Shown: positions 46,240-55,935, counted from the stretch's first letter. The stretch: 64,000 bases of DNA from Burkholderia cepacia GG4 (GCF_000292915.1 NC_018513.1:2604001-2668000), one strand, 5' to 3'. Program-made: numbers and translations. Notes: a model not told the origin generated them from the sequence alone.

Positions 46240-47718
46240 TCATGCGTCGTCCGCATCGGCGCCGTCCGCGCCTTCCGCGCCGAGCAGCCCGGCCGCCGTC
46301 TCGCCCGGCAACGCCTCGACCTGCTTCAGCTTGCGGTTCATCACACGGGTGCGCTGCTCGGCGGCCTCGATCGAACGCGTGACCGTTTCGAGCTGCGCCT
46401 TCGTGCGCGCGAGCACATCGCCGAACTTGCCGAACTCGGTCTTCACCGCCCCCAGCACCTGCCACACTTCGCTCGAGCGCTGCTCGATCGCCAGCGTGCG
46501 GAAGCCCATCTGCAGGCTGTTCAGCAGCGCGGTCAGCGTCGTCGGCCCGGCCACCGTCACGCGATAGTCGCGCTGCAGCAGGTCGGTCAGCCCCGGGCGG
46601 CGCAGGATCTCCGCATAGAGCCCCTCGGTCGGCAGGAACAGCAACGCGAAGTCGGTCGTATGCGGCGGCGCGACGTACTTCTCGGCGATCGTACGCGCCT
46701 CCATCCGCACGCGCGCTTCGAGCGCACGCGCCGCTTCCTCGACTGCCGCCGAATCGGCGCGCTCCTGCGCATCGATCAGCCGCTCGTAGTCCTCGCGCGG
46801 GAATTTCGCGTCGATCGGCAGCCACACCGGCGGCGCGTCACGCGTGCCGGCGTCGCGGCCCGGCAACCGGATCGCGAATTCGACACGTTCGCTGCTCTTC
46901 GGCACCGTCGCGACGTTCTTCGCATACTGGTCGGGCGTGAGCATCTGCTCGAGCAAGGCCTCGAGCTGTACCTCGCCCCACGTGCCGCGCGTCTTCACGT
47001 TGGTCAGCACCTTCTTCAGGTCGCCGACGCCGGCCGCGAGCGTCTGCATCTCGCCGAGCCCGCGATGCACCTGCTCGAGCCGGTCCGACACGAGCTTGAA
47101 CGATTCGCCGAGCCGCTGTTCGAGCGTCGCGTGCAGCTTCTCGTCGACGGTGCGGCGCATCTCCTCGAGCTTCGCCGCGTTGTTCGTCTCGATTTCCTTC
47201 AGCCGCTGCTCGAGCGTCGCCCGCACTTCGCCGATCCGGCGGTCGTTGGCCTCGGTCAGTTGCGTGAGCTGCCGGTTCAACGTGTCGCCGAACAGCCGCA
47301 GCGCGACCGTCTGCTCTTCGCGCGCCTGCTGCGCCTGGCGCTGCACGCTCTCGCGCATCGCATCGAACTGCTGCGCATTGCCGGCGACGAGCTTGCCGAG
47401 CTGCTGCGCGAAACCCTCGATCTGGTTGTTCTGCACGGTCGCGATGCTCGTCAGCTGCGTCGCGAGCGTCTGCTGAAGCTGCGAGAAACTGCCCGCCAGC
47501 TCGGTGCGCGAGCCGCGCGCGTTCTCGACGATCTCGCCGCGCAACTCGCGTTCGAGCCGCTCGACCGCGCGTGCCTGCGCGTGCGCGGCGTCCTCGATCT
47601 GGTCGCCGAGCACCACCGCATCGTCGCGGCTGCCGCCGCCGCGCATGAGCGCGACGACGGCCACCGCCAGCGCGACGGCCAGCACGACGACCGCCGCCAG
47701 CAACAACGTCGTCATCAT
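46240..47718 (-). CDS. rmuC: DNA recombination protein RmuC
   Basis: This 492-residue protein has an N-terminal membrane helix (TLLLAAVVVLAVALAVAVVAL), a long coiled coil (about residues 30-220) and a C-terminal PD-(D/E)XK-type nuclease-like domain (GTWGEVQLEALLEQMLTPDQ; LPIDAKFPREDYERL). The RmuC family limits inverted-repeat-induced rearrangements in E. coli. The ATG overlaps the upstream reductase stop (ATGA). Confidence 0.92.
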   Translation of the reverse strand: MMTTLLLAAVVVLAVALAVAVVALMRGGGSRDDAVVLGDQIEDAAHAQARAVERLERELRGEIVENARGSRTELAGSFSQLQQTLATQLTSIATVQNNQIEGFAQQLGKLVAGNAQQFDAMRESVQRQAQQAREEQTVALRLFGDTLNRQLTQLTEANDRRIGEVRATLEQRLKEIETNNAAKLEEMRRTVDEKLHATLEQRLGESFKLVSDRLEQVHRGLGEMQTLAAGVGDLKKVLTNVKTRGTWGEVQLEALLEQMLTPDQYAKNVATVPKSSERVEFAIRLPGRDAGTRDAPPVWLPIDAKFPREDYERLIDAQERADSAAVEEAARALEARVRMEARTIAEKYVAPPHTTDFALLFLPTEGLYAEILRRPGLTDLLQRDYRVTVAGPTTLTALLNSLQMGFRTLAIEQRSSEVWQVLGAVKTEFGKFGDVLARTKAQLETVTRSIEAAEQRTRVMNRKLKQVEALPGETAAGLLGAEGADGADADDA

Positions 47719-48704
47719 GCGCGCGGCTTCCCGATCACGTCAGGGTTGATCGGGTTCGGCGGCTGCCCCGCGCGCGGCCCTTCGCCCAGCGCGGCAATCA
47801 GGTTGTCGGCGGCGAGGTTCGCCATCGCGCGGCGCGTCTTTTCGGTCGCGCTCGCGATGTGCGGGGTCAGCACGACGTTCGGCACCTCGAGCAGCGCCGG
47901 ATGCACGCTCGGCTCGCCTTCGTATACGTCGAGGCCGGCCGCGGCGATCGTCCCGTCGCGCAGCGCGGCGGCCAGCGCCGCGTCGTCGACGATGCCGCCG
48001 CGCGCGATGTTGGTCAGCGTGGCGGTGGGCTTCATCTGCGCGAGCTCGGCCGCGCCGATCGTGTGATGGTTCTCCTTCGTGTACGGCAGCACCAGCACGA
48101 CGTGATCGGCGCGCGACAGCAGCGCCTCCTTCGACACATACTCGGCGTTCAGTTCGGCCTCGATCTCCGGCGCGACCCGCGACCGGTTGTGATAGATCAC
48201 CTGCATCCCGAAGCCGCGCGCGCGCCGCGCGAGCGCCTGGCCGATGCGCCCCATCCCGATGACGCCGAGCGTCGAGCCGTAAATGTCGCTGCCGAGGAAG
48301 CCGTCGTACGCCCACTTCTGCCAGTGCCCGGCGCGCAGCCAGTGCTCGGACTCGGCGATCCGGCGCGCGGCGGCCATCATCAGCGCCCAGCCGAAATCGG
48401 CGGTCGACTCGTTCAGCACGTCGGGCGTGTTGGTGCCGAGCACGTTCGCCGCGTTGAACGCGGCCATGTCGAAGTTGTTGTAGCCGACCGCCATGTTCGA
48501 CACGACGCGCAGGCGCGGGGCCGCCGCGAGCGCGGCTGCGCCGACCGGGTCGCCCGCCGTCAGCGCGCCGTCCTTGTCGGCGAGACGCGCGGCGAGCGCG
48601 TCGGGGGCGAGCGCGTCGCCGTTGTTCCAGTCGACTTCGAAATATTGCTCGAGCCGCTCGATGACGTCCGGAAAAATCGGACGTGCGACCAGGATCTTTT
48701 GCAT
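47715..48704 (-). CDS. D-isomer-specific 2-hydroxyacid dehydrogenase (GhrB/2-ketogluconate reductase-like)
   Basis: This 329-residue NAD(P)H-dependent reductase has the nucleotide motif LGVIGMGRIGQALARR, the substrate-binding Arg in NIARGGIVDD, and catalytic His in LTPHIASAT. It groups by pattern with glyoxylate/hydroxypyruvate reductase B and 2-ketogluconate reductases. ATG 48704 is preferred because GGAG is six bases away; ATG 48710 abuts it. Confidence 0.88.
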   Translation of the reverse strand: MQKILVARPIFPDVIERLEQYFEVDWNNGDALAPDALAARLADKDGALTAGDPVGAAALAAAPRLRVVSNMAVGYNNFDMAAFNAANVLGTNTPDVLNESTADFGWALMMAAARRIAESEHWLRAGHWQKWAYDGFLGSDIYGSTLGVIGMGRIGQALARRARGFGMQVIYHNRSRVAPEIEAELNAEYVSKEALLSRADHVVLVLPYTKENHHTIGAAELAQMKPTATLTNIARGGIVDDAALAAALRDGTIAAAGLDVYEGEPSVHPALLEVPNVVLTPHIASATEKTRRAMANLAADNLIAALGEGPRAGQPPNPINPDVIGKPRA

Positions 48705-48785
48705 CGCCATCTCCGCATGCCGCGGCCGGAACGCGGCGCATCGTGCGCCGTCGGGACCGTCCGCGCTTGGTTGAAAATCGTCAGC

Positions 48786-50216
48786 CTACGCCGTGAAGAA
48801 AATCCACGACGTCAGCAGGAATATCGGTACCAGCACGACGAGCGCCCAGCCGAGATACGCGAAGAAGCTCGGCATCTTCACGCCGCGCGATTCCGCGATC
48901 GCCTTCACCATGAAGTTCGGCGCATTGCCGATGTAGCTGTTCGCGCCCATGAACACTGCCCCCGCGGAAATCGCGGCGAGCGTCGTCGCGCCCGTCGTCA
49001 TCAGCGACTGCGCATCGCCGCCCGCGAGGTTGAAGAACACGAGGTAGGTCGGCGCATTGTCGAGGAACGACGACAGCAGGCCGGTCGCCCAGAAGTACAT
49101 CGCGTCGATCGGCTTGCCGTCGGGCCCCGTGACGAGATGGACGATCTGCGCGAACGCACCGTCCGCGCCCGCGCGCAGGATCACGATCACCGGCGCGATC
49201 GTCACGAAGATCCCCGCGAACAGCTTCGCCACCTCCTCGATCGGCGCCCAGTTGAACGCGTTGCCCGCGCGTGCCGAACGCGGTGTCAGCGCGAGCGACG
49301 CGAGCGCCACGACGACCAGCGCGACGTCGCGCACGAGATTCTGCAGCGCGACGTGCGTGCCCCACACGTCGAACGTGATGCCCGGTTTCCAGATGCCGCT
49401 CATCAGCACGAGGCCGATCACGGCCGCGAGCAGCGCGAAGTTGACCTTGCCGTCGATCGACAGCGCGGCGCCGTCGGGTGTCGGATCGAGCGCGGCCGGC
49501 CGCACCTCGCCGCCCTTCCGGTAGAAGTACGTATCGAGCAGGAAGAACAGCGTCAGCAGCACCGCGCAGATGAACAGCATCGGCAGCGCGAGATGCGTGG
49601 TCGTCCAGAAGAAGCTCACGCCGTTCAGGAACCCGAGGAACAGCGGCGGATCGCCGAGCGGCGACAGCGAACCGCCCGCGTTCGCGACGAGGAAGATGAA
49701 GAAGATCACGACGTGCACGACATGTTTGCGGTTGTCGTTCGCGCGCAGCAGCGGCCGGATCAGCAGCATCGCGGCGCCCGTCGTGCCCATCACGCTCGCG
49801 AGCAGCGTGCCGAGCGCGAGGATCGCGGTATTCAGCTTCGGCGTGCCGTGCAGGTTGCCGTTCACGCAGATGCCGCCGGCGACCGTGTAGAGCGCGGTCA
49901 GCAGCACGATGAACGGGATGTACTCCTCGAGCAGCGCGTGCACGAGCGTGCCGAACGCGGTGCCCGCGCCGAACGCGAGTGCGAACGGGGCCAGGAATGC
50001 GATCGCCCACGCCGCGGCGATCTTGCCGAAGTGGTGATGCCAGAACACCGGAGCGACGAGCGGGAACACCGCGATGGACAGCAGGATCCCGGCGAACGGG
50101 ATGCCCCAGAGCGCGGACAGCGTGGCACCGTCGAGCGTGGCGGCCGATGCGAGCGCGGGAACGGCGCCAAGCGCGGCTCCCGACGCCATGCCCGCCCAGG
50201 CGGCATGTCGTTTCAT
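48786..50216 (-). CDS. Na+/H+ antiporter, NhaD-like (ion transporter superfamily)
   Basis: This 476-residue integral membrane protein has an N-terminal signal-like helix and about 12 further hydrophobic segments. Conserved polar membrane motifs are NAGGSLSPLGDPPLFLGFL and SSFLDNAPTYLVFFN, found in NhaD-type and arsenite/citrate-type transporters. Annotators often call such genes sodium:proton antiporter; the true substrate could be another ion or organic acid. It follows lutC by 61 bases on the same strand. Confidence 0.82.
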   Translation of the reverse strand: MKRHAAWAGMASGAALGAVPALASAATLDGATLSALWGIPFAGILLSIAVFPLVAPVFWHHHFGKIAAAWAIAFLAPFALAFGAGTAFGTLVHALLEEYIPFIVLLTALYTVAGGICVNGNLHGTPKLNTAILALGTLLASVMGTTGAAMLLIRPLLRANDNRKHVVHVVIFFIFLVANAGGSLSPLGDPPLFLGFLNGVSFFWTTTHLALPMLFICAVLLTLFFLLDTYFYRKGGEVRPAALDPTPDGAALSIDGKVNFALLAAVIGLVLMSGIWKPGITFDVWGTHVALQNLVRDVALVVVALASLALTPRSARAGNAFNWAPIEEVAKLFAGIFVTIAPVIVILRAGADGAFAQIVHLVTGPDGKPIDAMYFWATGLLSSFLDNAPTYLVFFNLAGGDAQSLMTTGATTLAAISAGAVFMGANSYIGNAPNFMVKAIAESRGVKMPSFFAYLGWALVVLVPIFLLTSWIFFTA

Positions 50217-50277
50217 GCAGAACTTCCTTGTGCGAGTGAGTCGAGTCAGTCGAGTGCGGAGGGATCCGGCGGGCGCG

Positions 50278-50940
50278 TCATGCGCCCCGCACGACGATCG
50301 CGTGAACGCGATACGGGCCGTGTGCGCCCAGCACGATGGTCTGCTCGATGTCGCCCGTGCGCGACGGGCCCGATACGAAATTGACCGCGCGCGGCAGTTC
50401 GCCGCGCTCCGCGCGAATCAGCGCGAATGCGTCTTCATGACCCGCGACGATCCGCGACGCCGGCACGATCGCGATGTGCGTCTCCGGCAGCAGGCCGGCC
50501 GATGCATAGGTGTCGGGGCCGGACAGCAGCACCAGCGAACCCGTTTCGGCGGTCGCGCAGAAGCAGCCGGTCAGGCCGACGAGATCGCCGTCGCGCGGCT
50601 TGCGGCATTCGACCGACAGGCCTGCACCGGCCCAGTCGAGCTCGGACAGCGTGCGCCATGCGACGGCCTGCATCGGCAGGCCGTGGGCGGAAAGATAGCG
50701 GGCAGCGGCGGCGGGCGCGTCGGCAAGTGTCGCGACTTCGTCGACCGTGGTCGACAGGCGCGCCGCTTCCTCGACGAATGCGGCGACGAGGTCGGCCGGC
50801 AGCGGCGGGCGTGGCCCCTCGGGATGACGGGCGAGATAGTCGTCGACGCCGTCGCGCTCCGCTGCATCGGGTTCGGCCGCGCGCCCTTGCGCCGCGCGAA
50901 TGCGTGCGAGGATCTGGCGACGGGCAGCGGAAGTGTCCAT
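50278..50940 (-). CDS. lutC: LutC/YkgG-type LUD-domain protein
   Basis: This 220-residue protein has the LUD domain found in the LutC subunit of the iron-sulfur L-lactate oxidation complex LutABC. The block VGLTGCFCATAETGSLVLLSG is characteristic, and IAIVPASRIV and FVSGPSRTGDIEQTIVLGAHGP, quoted here as SGPSRTGDIEQTI and GAHGP, are conserved. No lutA or lutB lies in the neighbouring 5 kb. ATG 50940 gives the domain start. Confidence 0.87.
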   Translation of the reverse strand: MDTSAARRQILARIRAAQGRAAEPDAAERDGVDDYLARHPEGPRPPLPADLVAAFVEEAARLSTTVDEVATLADAPAAAARYLSAHGLPMQAVAWRTLSELDWAGAGLSVECRKPRDGDLVGLTGCFCATAETGSLVLLSGPDTYASAGLLPETHIAIVPASRIVAGHEDAFALIRAERGELPRAVNFVSGPSRTGDIEQTIVLGAHGPYRVHAIVVRGA

Positions 50941-51026
50941 GAACGGTCCTCGTGACGTTGGCGTGCAATACCGTCCGATTATACCGGCCGCCCTCGCCGC
51001 GACGCACCTGGCCGCGCGGCCGATGC

Positions 51027-52226
51027 TTACTTCGATGCGCCGTCGTCGACCGGCTGTGGGATGCCGAACACCTGGCGCAGGTAGGCGAGATACGCCTTGT
51101 CGTCGCACATGCTCTTGCCCGGCGAATCCGACAGCTTCGCGACCGGCTGCCCGTTGCAGCGGACCATCTTGATCACGATCTGCAGCGGCACGTAGCCGAG
51201 ATCGTTCGTGAGGTTGGTGCCGACCCCGAACGCGAGCTTGCAGCGGCCGCGGAACCGTTCGTACAGTTGCATGACCCTCGGGATGTCGAGCGCGTCCGAG
51301 AACACGAGCACCTTGGTGCGCGGGTCGCAGCGATTCGCCTCGTAGTGGCGCAGCATCCGCTCGCCCCACTCGAACGGATCGCCCGAATCGTGGCGCGCAC
51401 CGTCGAACAGCTTGCAGAAGTACATGTCGAAGTCGTTCAGGAACGCGTCCATCCCGTAGACGTCCGACAGCGCGATCCCGAGGTCGCCGCGATACTCCTT
51501 CGCCCACATCTCGAAACCGTAGGTCTGCGAATCGCGCAGCCGCGGGCCGAGCGCCTGGCACGCCTGCAGGTATTCGTGCGCCATCGTGCCGAGCGGCGTC
51601 AGGTCGTGCTTCATCGCGTAGAACACGTTGCTCGTGCCCGCGAACTGCGGCCCGAGCCCGTCGCGCAGCGTCAGCGCGACCTCCTCGTGCCACACCTTCG
51701 AGAAGCGCCGGCGCGTGCCGTAGTCGGCGATCTTGCAGTCCGCGAACTCCGGCTTCGCGCCGAGCAGCTTGACCTTCTCGCACAGCCGCTCGCGGCCTTC
51801 GCGATAGTCGGGCTCGCGCTGCGTGTTGCGGAAATAGACCTCGTTGACGATCGCGAGCACCGGGATCTCGAACAGGATCGTGTGCAGCCACGGCCCCTCG
51901 ATCACGATGTCGATCTCGCCGTTGCCCTTCGGCGAAGGCGTGATCGAGATGTACTTCTCGTTCAGGTGGAACAGCGCAAGGAAGTCGACGAAATCGCTCT
52001 TGATGAAGCGCATCCGCCGCAGGTAGTCGAGTTCGACGTCGGTGAAGCGCAGCGCACACAGGCCGCGCACCTCGTCGCGAATCTCGTCGATGTACGGGAC
52101 GAGATCGACGCCGGGCGTGCGGCACCGGAACCGGTATTCGACGTTTGCGGCAGGAAAGTGATGCAGGACGACCTGCATCATCGTGAACTTGTAGAGATCC
52201 GTGTCGAGCAGCGAAGTGATGATCAT
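51027..52226 (-). CDS. pncB: Nicotinate phosphoribosyltransferase
   Basis: This 399-residue enzyme converts nicotinate, PRPP and ATP to nicotinate mononucleotide in NAD salvage. Signature blocks are [14 protein letters not shown] near the N-terminus, [20 protein letters not shown] (phospho-His region) and [11 protein letters not shown], then [15 protein letters not shown] 52226 gives the E. coli length; a longer start at 52292 adds an unconserved N-terminus. It heads a same-strand run ending with rmuC. Confidence 0.95.
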   Translation of the reverse strand: MIITSLLDTDLYKFTMMQVVLHHFPAANVEYRFRCRTPGVDLVPYIDEIRDEVRGLCALRFTDVELDYLRRMRFIKSDFVDFLALFHLNEKYISITPSPKGNGEIDIVIEGPWLHTILFEIPVLAIVNEVYFRNTQREPDYREGRERLCEKVKLLGAKPEFADCKIADYGTRRRFSKVWHEEVALTLRDGLGPQFAGTSNVFYAMKHDLTPLGTMAHEYLQACQALGPRLRDSQTYGFEMWAKEYRGDLGIALSDVYGMDAFLNDFDMYFCKLFDGARHDSGDPFEWGERMLRHYEANRCDPRTKVLVFSDALDIPRVMQLYERFRGRCKLAFGVGTNLTNDLGYVPLQIVIKMVRCNGQPVAKLSDSPGKSMCDDKAYLAYLRQVFGIPQPVDDGASK

Positions 52227-52515
52227 GATTACGGCACCGCCAATATCGTGACAGGGCCCCGGCGCACCGCGCGCCGCCCGGTCTGCGGCCATGTTACCCG
52301 AATGCGGGCCCGACCATCATGAAACCGCCCCCCGCCCTGCCCGGCCCCGACGCGCCGGCGCCGCGTGCGCGGCATCCGCCGTCGGCCCCATAAACTAATC
52401 ACGAAACGATATAAGCCGGATAGCCGACCACGCCATGCGGGTTTTGCGCTTCAGTTACAATGCCGCTTTTGGCGCAAACGCCACCCCATATATACCGCCA
52501 AGCAGGAGCGTTTTA

Positions 52516-52839
52516 ATGACTCACGTTGTGACCGAAGGCTGCATCAAGTGCAAATACACGGACTGCGTGGATGTGTGCCCGGTGGATTGCTTCCGTGAAG
52601 GTCCCAACTTTCTCGCCATCGATCCGGACGAGTGCATCGACTGCGCCGTGTGCGTCGCCGAGTGCCCGACCAATGCGATCTATGCCGAAGAAGACGTTCC
52701 GGGCGACCAGCAGCAGTTCACCGAGCTGAACGCCGAGCTGGCGAAGAACTGGCCGTCGATCACGAAGACCAAGCCGGCACCGGCCGACGCGGACGAGTGG
52801 AAGGACGTGCAGGAAAAGCTGCACCTGCTCGAGCGCTGA
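52516..52839 (+). CDS. fdxA: 7Fe ferredoxin FdxA
   Basis: This 107-residue ferredoxin has one 3Fe-4S and one 4Fe-4S cluster. N-terminal [18 protein letters not shown] and the following [16 protein letters not shown] supply the ligands; the C-terminal extension ending [12 protein letters not shown] is typical. AGGAG lies 10 bases upstream of the ATG, after a divergent spacer with pncB that contains a TACAAT box (52456-52461). Confidence 0.95.
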   Translation: MTHVVTEGCIKCKYTDCVDVCPVDCFREGPNFLAIDPDECIDCAVCVAECPTNAIYAEEDVPGDQQQFTELNAELAKNWPSITKTKPAPADADEWKDVQEKLHLLER

Positions 52840-52889
52840 TCGTGCAGCGGTGCCATGAAAAATTTTTTGTGCACCGCCGCCCAAAAGTG

Positions 52890-52918
52890 TTGACAGGTTA
52901 GCGAACACTCCATACAAT
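52890..52918 (+). promoter_or_regulatory. Strong sigma-70 promoter of tRNA-Asn
   Basis: Perfect TTGACA (52890-52895), a 17-base spacer, and TACAAT (52913-52918). The start near 52925 is about 20 bases before the first tRNA-Asn. Confidence 0.88.
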
Positions 52919-52944
52919 CTCGTTTCTCTGCTGTTGTTGTTTGT

Positions 52945-53020
52945 TCCCCGATAGCTCAGTCGGTAGAGCGCCGGACTGTTAATCCGTAGGTCCCTGGTTC
53001 GAGCCCAGGTCGGGGAGCCA
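52945..53020 (+). tRNA. tRNA-Asn (GTT), copy 1
   Basis: This 76-nt tRNA has encoded CCA and acceptor stem TCCCCGA / TCGGGGA, with anticodon GTT at 52978-52980. It is followed by its own hairpin terminator. Confidence 0.96.
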
Positions 53021-53031
53021 AAAAGCAAAGG

Positions 53032-53056
53032 CCCGTTGAAAGTGGACGGGTTTTTT
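53032..53056 (+). terminator. Terminator after tRNA-Asn copy 1
   Basis: CCCGT (53032-53036) pairs with ACGGG (53046-53050) and TTTTTT follows. The stem is short, so read-through into the second tRNA-Asn is possible. Confidence 0.65.
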
Positions 53057-53094
53057 GTTGGTAACCGAACAAGCAAGCAGATGTACCGATTTAT

Positions 53095-53170
53095 TCCCCG
53101 ATAGCTCAGTCGGTAGAGCGCCGGACTGTTAATCCGTAGGTCCCTGGTTCGAGCCCAGGTCGGGGAGCCA
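53095..53170 (+). tRNA. tRNA-Asn (GTT), copy 2
   Basis: It is identical to copy 1 over 76 nt. No clear promoter is visible in the 74-base spacer between copies, so expression may come from read-through past the first terminator. Confidence 0.96.
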
Positions 53171-53177
53171 GACAGCG

Positions 53178-53208
53178 AAAGGCCCGTCATTCGACGGGCC
53201 TTTTGTTT
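53178..53208 (+). terminator. Terminator after tRNA-Asn copy 2
   Basis: AAAGGCCCGTC / GACGGGCCTTT stem with ATTC loop, followed by T-rich sequence. It is stronger than the one after copy 1. Confidence 0.92.
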
Positions 53209-53277
53209 TTCCGGCACCCGTCGGCCACCGACGCGCATGCTAGAGTCTCTGTCCCGCATTCGCATCCGGTTCCGTCG

Positions 53278-53763
53278 ATGAAGCACCGCCTCCTTTCCGC
53301 CGCGCCGTTCGCCCTGCTGTTCTCCGCCTTTGCCACCGCGCCGCTCGCGCACGCGGAGGAAGTCGGCAGCGTCAACACCCACTTCCGCGTGACGGGCTCC
53401 GACCGCGTGGTCGTCGAAGCGTACGACGATCCGCTCGTGACCGGCGTCACTTGCTACGTGTCGCGGGCGCGCACCGGCGGGATCAAGGGCACGCTCGGCG
53501 TCGCCGAGGATCCGAGCGAAGCGTCGATCGCATGCCGGCAGGTCGGCCCGCTCAGCTTCAAGGAGCCGCTCAAGCAGCAGACGGACGTGTTCAGCGAGCG
53601 CATGTCGTTCATCTTCAAGACGCTGCACGTCGTGCGCGTGGTCGACAAGAAGCGCAATACGCTCGTCTACCTGACCTACAGCGACCGCATTGTCAGCGGC
53701 AGCCCGAAGAACGCCGTCACCGCGGTACCGATGCCGGCCGGCACGACGATTCCGGTCAAGTAA
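53278..53763 (+). CDS. creA: CreA family periplasmic protein
   Basis: This 161-residue protein has a signal peptide (LFSAFATAPLAHA) followed by the CreA domain: VGSVNTHFR, DPLVTGVTCYVSRARTGGIK and SIACRQVGPLSF. Two conserved cysteines could form a disulfide. E. coli CreA has 157 residues; its role is poorly known. ATG 53278 fixes the signal peptide N-region. Confidence 0.92.
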   Translation: MKHRLLSAAPFALLFSAFATAPLAHAEEVGSVNTHFRVTGSDRVVVEAYDDPLVTGVTCYVSRARTGGIKGTLGVAEDPSEASIACRQVGPLSFKEPLKQQTDVFSERMSFIFKTLHVVRVVDKKRNTLVYLTYSDRIVSGSPKNAVTAVPMPAGTTIPVK

Positions 53764-53824
53764 GCCCGCGCCGGCCGGGCGCGCGAGCGATACACTGTCG
53801 ATTCGACCGCCCTCGCGCCCGACC

Positions 53825-54730
53825 ATGTCCGCCACCCGTCTTCTTCCGGACTCCGCACGCTACTGGCGCACGCCGCTGTTGCCGGACGCGGATCTGCTCA
53901 CGGCCACCTATCGCGACCATACGTTCGCGCCGCATTGGCACGACGCGTACACGATCCCCGTGATCCTCGAGGGTGCGGAGCGCTACACCTGTCGCGGCAG
54001 CGGCCATGTCGCCGAAACGGGCACCGTGCCCGTGATCAATCCCGGCGAAGTACACACGGGCTCGCGTGCGACCGACGAAGGCTGGTGCTATCGCGTCAGC
54101 TACGTGCCGGTCGATTATATTCACGCGCTCGCGAGCGCGATCGCGGGGCGCCCGCAGGATGCGCCCTGGTTCCCGTCCGGCGTGATCCGCGACCCCGATC
54201 TCGCGGCACGGCTCGCGCTGGCGCACCGGATGATGGAGGCCGGCAGCGAACGCATGCCGCCGTTCTACCCGCACGAGCAGCCGGCCGCCGACGATCCGGC
54301 CACTGCGGCACCGCGCGTCTACGATCCGCTTGCCGCCGAAACGGCGATGCTCGATGCTTTGTCGACACTGATCGCGCGCCATGCGGACGCGCGGCTGCAG
54401 CCGGCGGTGCTCGCGGCCGACGAGCCGCGCGTCGACGCGATGCGCGAACGGCTCGCCGCCGATCTCACGTGCACGGTCACGCTGGACGACGTCGCACAGG
54501 CCGCCGGCCTGTCGACGTTTCACGCAGCGCGCCTGTTCACCCGCACGACGGGGATGCCGCCGCATGCGTGGCGCAACCAGCTGCGACTGCAGCGCGCGCT
54601 TGCGCCGTTGCGCGCGGGCGTGTCGATCGCCGATGTCGCCGCGGCCAGCGGCTTCGTCGACCAGAGCCACTTCACGCGACATTTCAAACGGATGTTCGGC
54701 GTGCCGCCCGGACGCTGGCAGCCGCGCTGA
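53825..54730 (+). CDS. AraC-family regulator with cupin sensor
   Basis: This 301-residue protein has an N-terminal AraC ligand-binding cupin (FAPHWHDAYTIPVILEGAER) and a C-terminal double helix-turn-helix (LDDVAQAAGLSTFHAARLFT; ADVAAASGFVDQSHFTRHFK). It directly precedes azlC-azlD on the same strand, so it is a plausible activator of the exporter. Confidence 0.9.
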   Translation: MSATRLLPDSARYWRTPLLPDADLLTATYRDHTFAPHWHDAYTIPVILEGAERYTCRGSGHVAETGTVPVINPGEVHTGSRATDEGWCYRVSYVPVDYIHALASAIAGRPQDAPWFPSGVIRDPDLAARLALAHRMMEAGSERMPPFYPHEQPAADDPATAAPRVYDPLAAETAMLDALSTLIARHADARLQPAVLAADEPRVDAMRERLAADLTCTVTLDDVAQAAGLSTFHAARLFTRTTGMPPHAWRNQLRLQRALAPLRAGVSIADVAAASGFVDQSHFTRHFKRMFGVPPGRWQPR

Positions 54731-54832
54731 CGCGCGGGCCTCCGGCAGTCGGAGCCGCGGCGTGCGTCGCCAACCGCGGCGGGCGCAAGAACATACAAGC
54801 CGTCGCCGTATCGGCCCGCTATCCTCCGTCTC

Positions 54833-55600
54833 ATGGAGAAGCGTCCCTTGAACCCCACACCCCCGCCCCCGCCTCGCCGTCCGCTCAACGAGTGGCTCGA
54901 CGGCGCGCGCGACACGATCCCGATGATGATCGGCGCGGCGCCGTTCGGCGTGATCTTCGGCACGCTCGTCGGCGGCGGCCCGCTCGCCGCATGGCACGGC
55001 GCGCTGATGTCGCTCGCCGTGTTCGCGGGCTCCGCGCAATTCATCGCGCTCGGCCTGATCGCCGGCAGCGCCAGCTTCGTCGTCGTGCTCGCGACGACGC
55101 TGATCGTGAACCTGCGTCACCTGCTGTACAGCGCGACGCTCGCGCCGTACGTCGCGCACCTGCCGCTCCGCTGGCGCGCAACGCTCGGCGCGCTGATGAC
55201 CGACGAGGTGTTCGCGGTCGCCTACGCGCACTACCGGCACTTCCCGCCCGGTGCGATCGGCCCCCACTACTTCTTCGGTTCGGGCCTCGCGATGTACCTG
55301 AACTGGCAGGTCTGGACACTCGCGGGTATCGGTTTCGGCGCGGCATTCCCGGGCCTCCAGTCGCTCGGCCTCGATTTCGCGATGGCGGCGACCTTCATCG
55401 CGATCGTCGTTCCGCAGCTCGGCACGCTGCGCTATTTCGCGGCGGCCGCGACCGCCGGCACGCTCGCGTACTTCTGGCAGGGCTGGCCATACAAGCTCGG
55501 GCTGCTGGGCGCCGTCGCCGCCGGCGTCGTGGTCGGCGTCGCGCTCACGCTGCTGCACGAGCGCTCGCGCACCGGTTCGCGCACGGAGGCCGCATCGTGA
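54833..55600 (+). CDS. azlC: Branched-chain amino acid exporter subunit AzlC
   Basis: This 255-residue membrane protein has about seven hydrophobic segments and the AzlC signatures APFGVIFGTLV, VFAGSAQFIALGL and NLRHLLYSA. With AzlD it forms a LIV-E-type amino acid exporter. Its stop overlaps the azlD GTG start (GTGA). The N-terminus contains a poly-proline run after MEKRPLNPT. Confidence 0.92.
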   Translation: MEKRPLNPTPPPPPRRPLNEWLDGARDTIPMMIGAAPFGVIFGTLVGGGPLAAWHGALMSLAVFAGSAQFIALGLIAGSASFVVVLATTLIVNLRHLLYSATLAPYVAHLPLRWRATLGALMTDEVFAVAYAHYRHFPPGAIGPHYFFGSGLAMYLNWQVWTLAGIGFGAAFPGLQSLGLDFAMAATFIAIVVPQLGTLRYFAAAATAGTLAYFWQGWPYKLGLLGAVAAGVVVGVALTLLHERSRTGSRTEAAS

Positions 55601-55935
55601 GCTATGCGCTGCTGATCCTCGGGATGGCCATGATCACCTATGCGATCCGGACGACACTGTTCCTGTTCGGCGAGCGGCTGACCTTCCCGCCGCTCGTGCG
55701 GACCGCGCTCGGCTTCGTGCCCGTCACCGTGCTGACCGCGATCATCGTGCCGATGACCGTCTCGCCGCACGGCGGCACGGCCGAGCTGACCTGGCGCAAT
55801 CCGCAGCTCGTCGGCGCGCTCGCCGCCGTGTTCGTATCGGCGACGACGCGACGGCCGCTGGTGACGATCGCGGTCGGGCTCGCGGTGTTCTTCTTGTGGC
55901 AAGGGGTCGTGATGCCGCACTGGCTGCCGGCCTGA
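55597..55935 (+). CDS. azlD: Exporter subunit AzlD
   Basis: This 112-residue membrane protein starts with GTG 55597 (MSYALLILGM in translation) and has about four hydrophobic segments, including AMITYAIRTTLFLFGERLTF and ALGFVPVTVLTAIIVPM. AzlD is the small partner of AzlC. Confidence 0.9.
   Translation: MSYALLILGMAMITYAIRTTLFLFGERLTFPPLVRTALGFVPVTVLTAIIVPMTVSPHGGTAELTWRNPQLVGALAAVFVSATTRRPLVTIAVGLAVFFLWQGVVMPHWLPA

Noticed and set aside
47859..50384. Plus-strand 841-codon open frame
   Set aside because: It is antisense to the 2-hydroxyacid dehydrogenase and antiporter genes and is an artefact of high GC.
52513..53835. Minus-strand 440-codon frame with repeated WARTRDLRINS peptides
   Set aside because: It reads through both tRNA-Asn genes and the reverse of fdxA; the repeats are the tRNA sequence.
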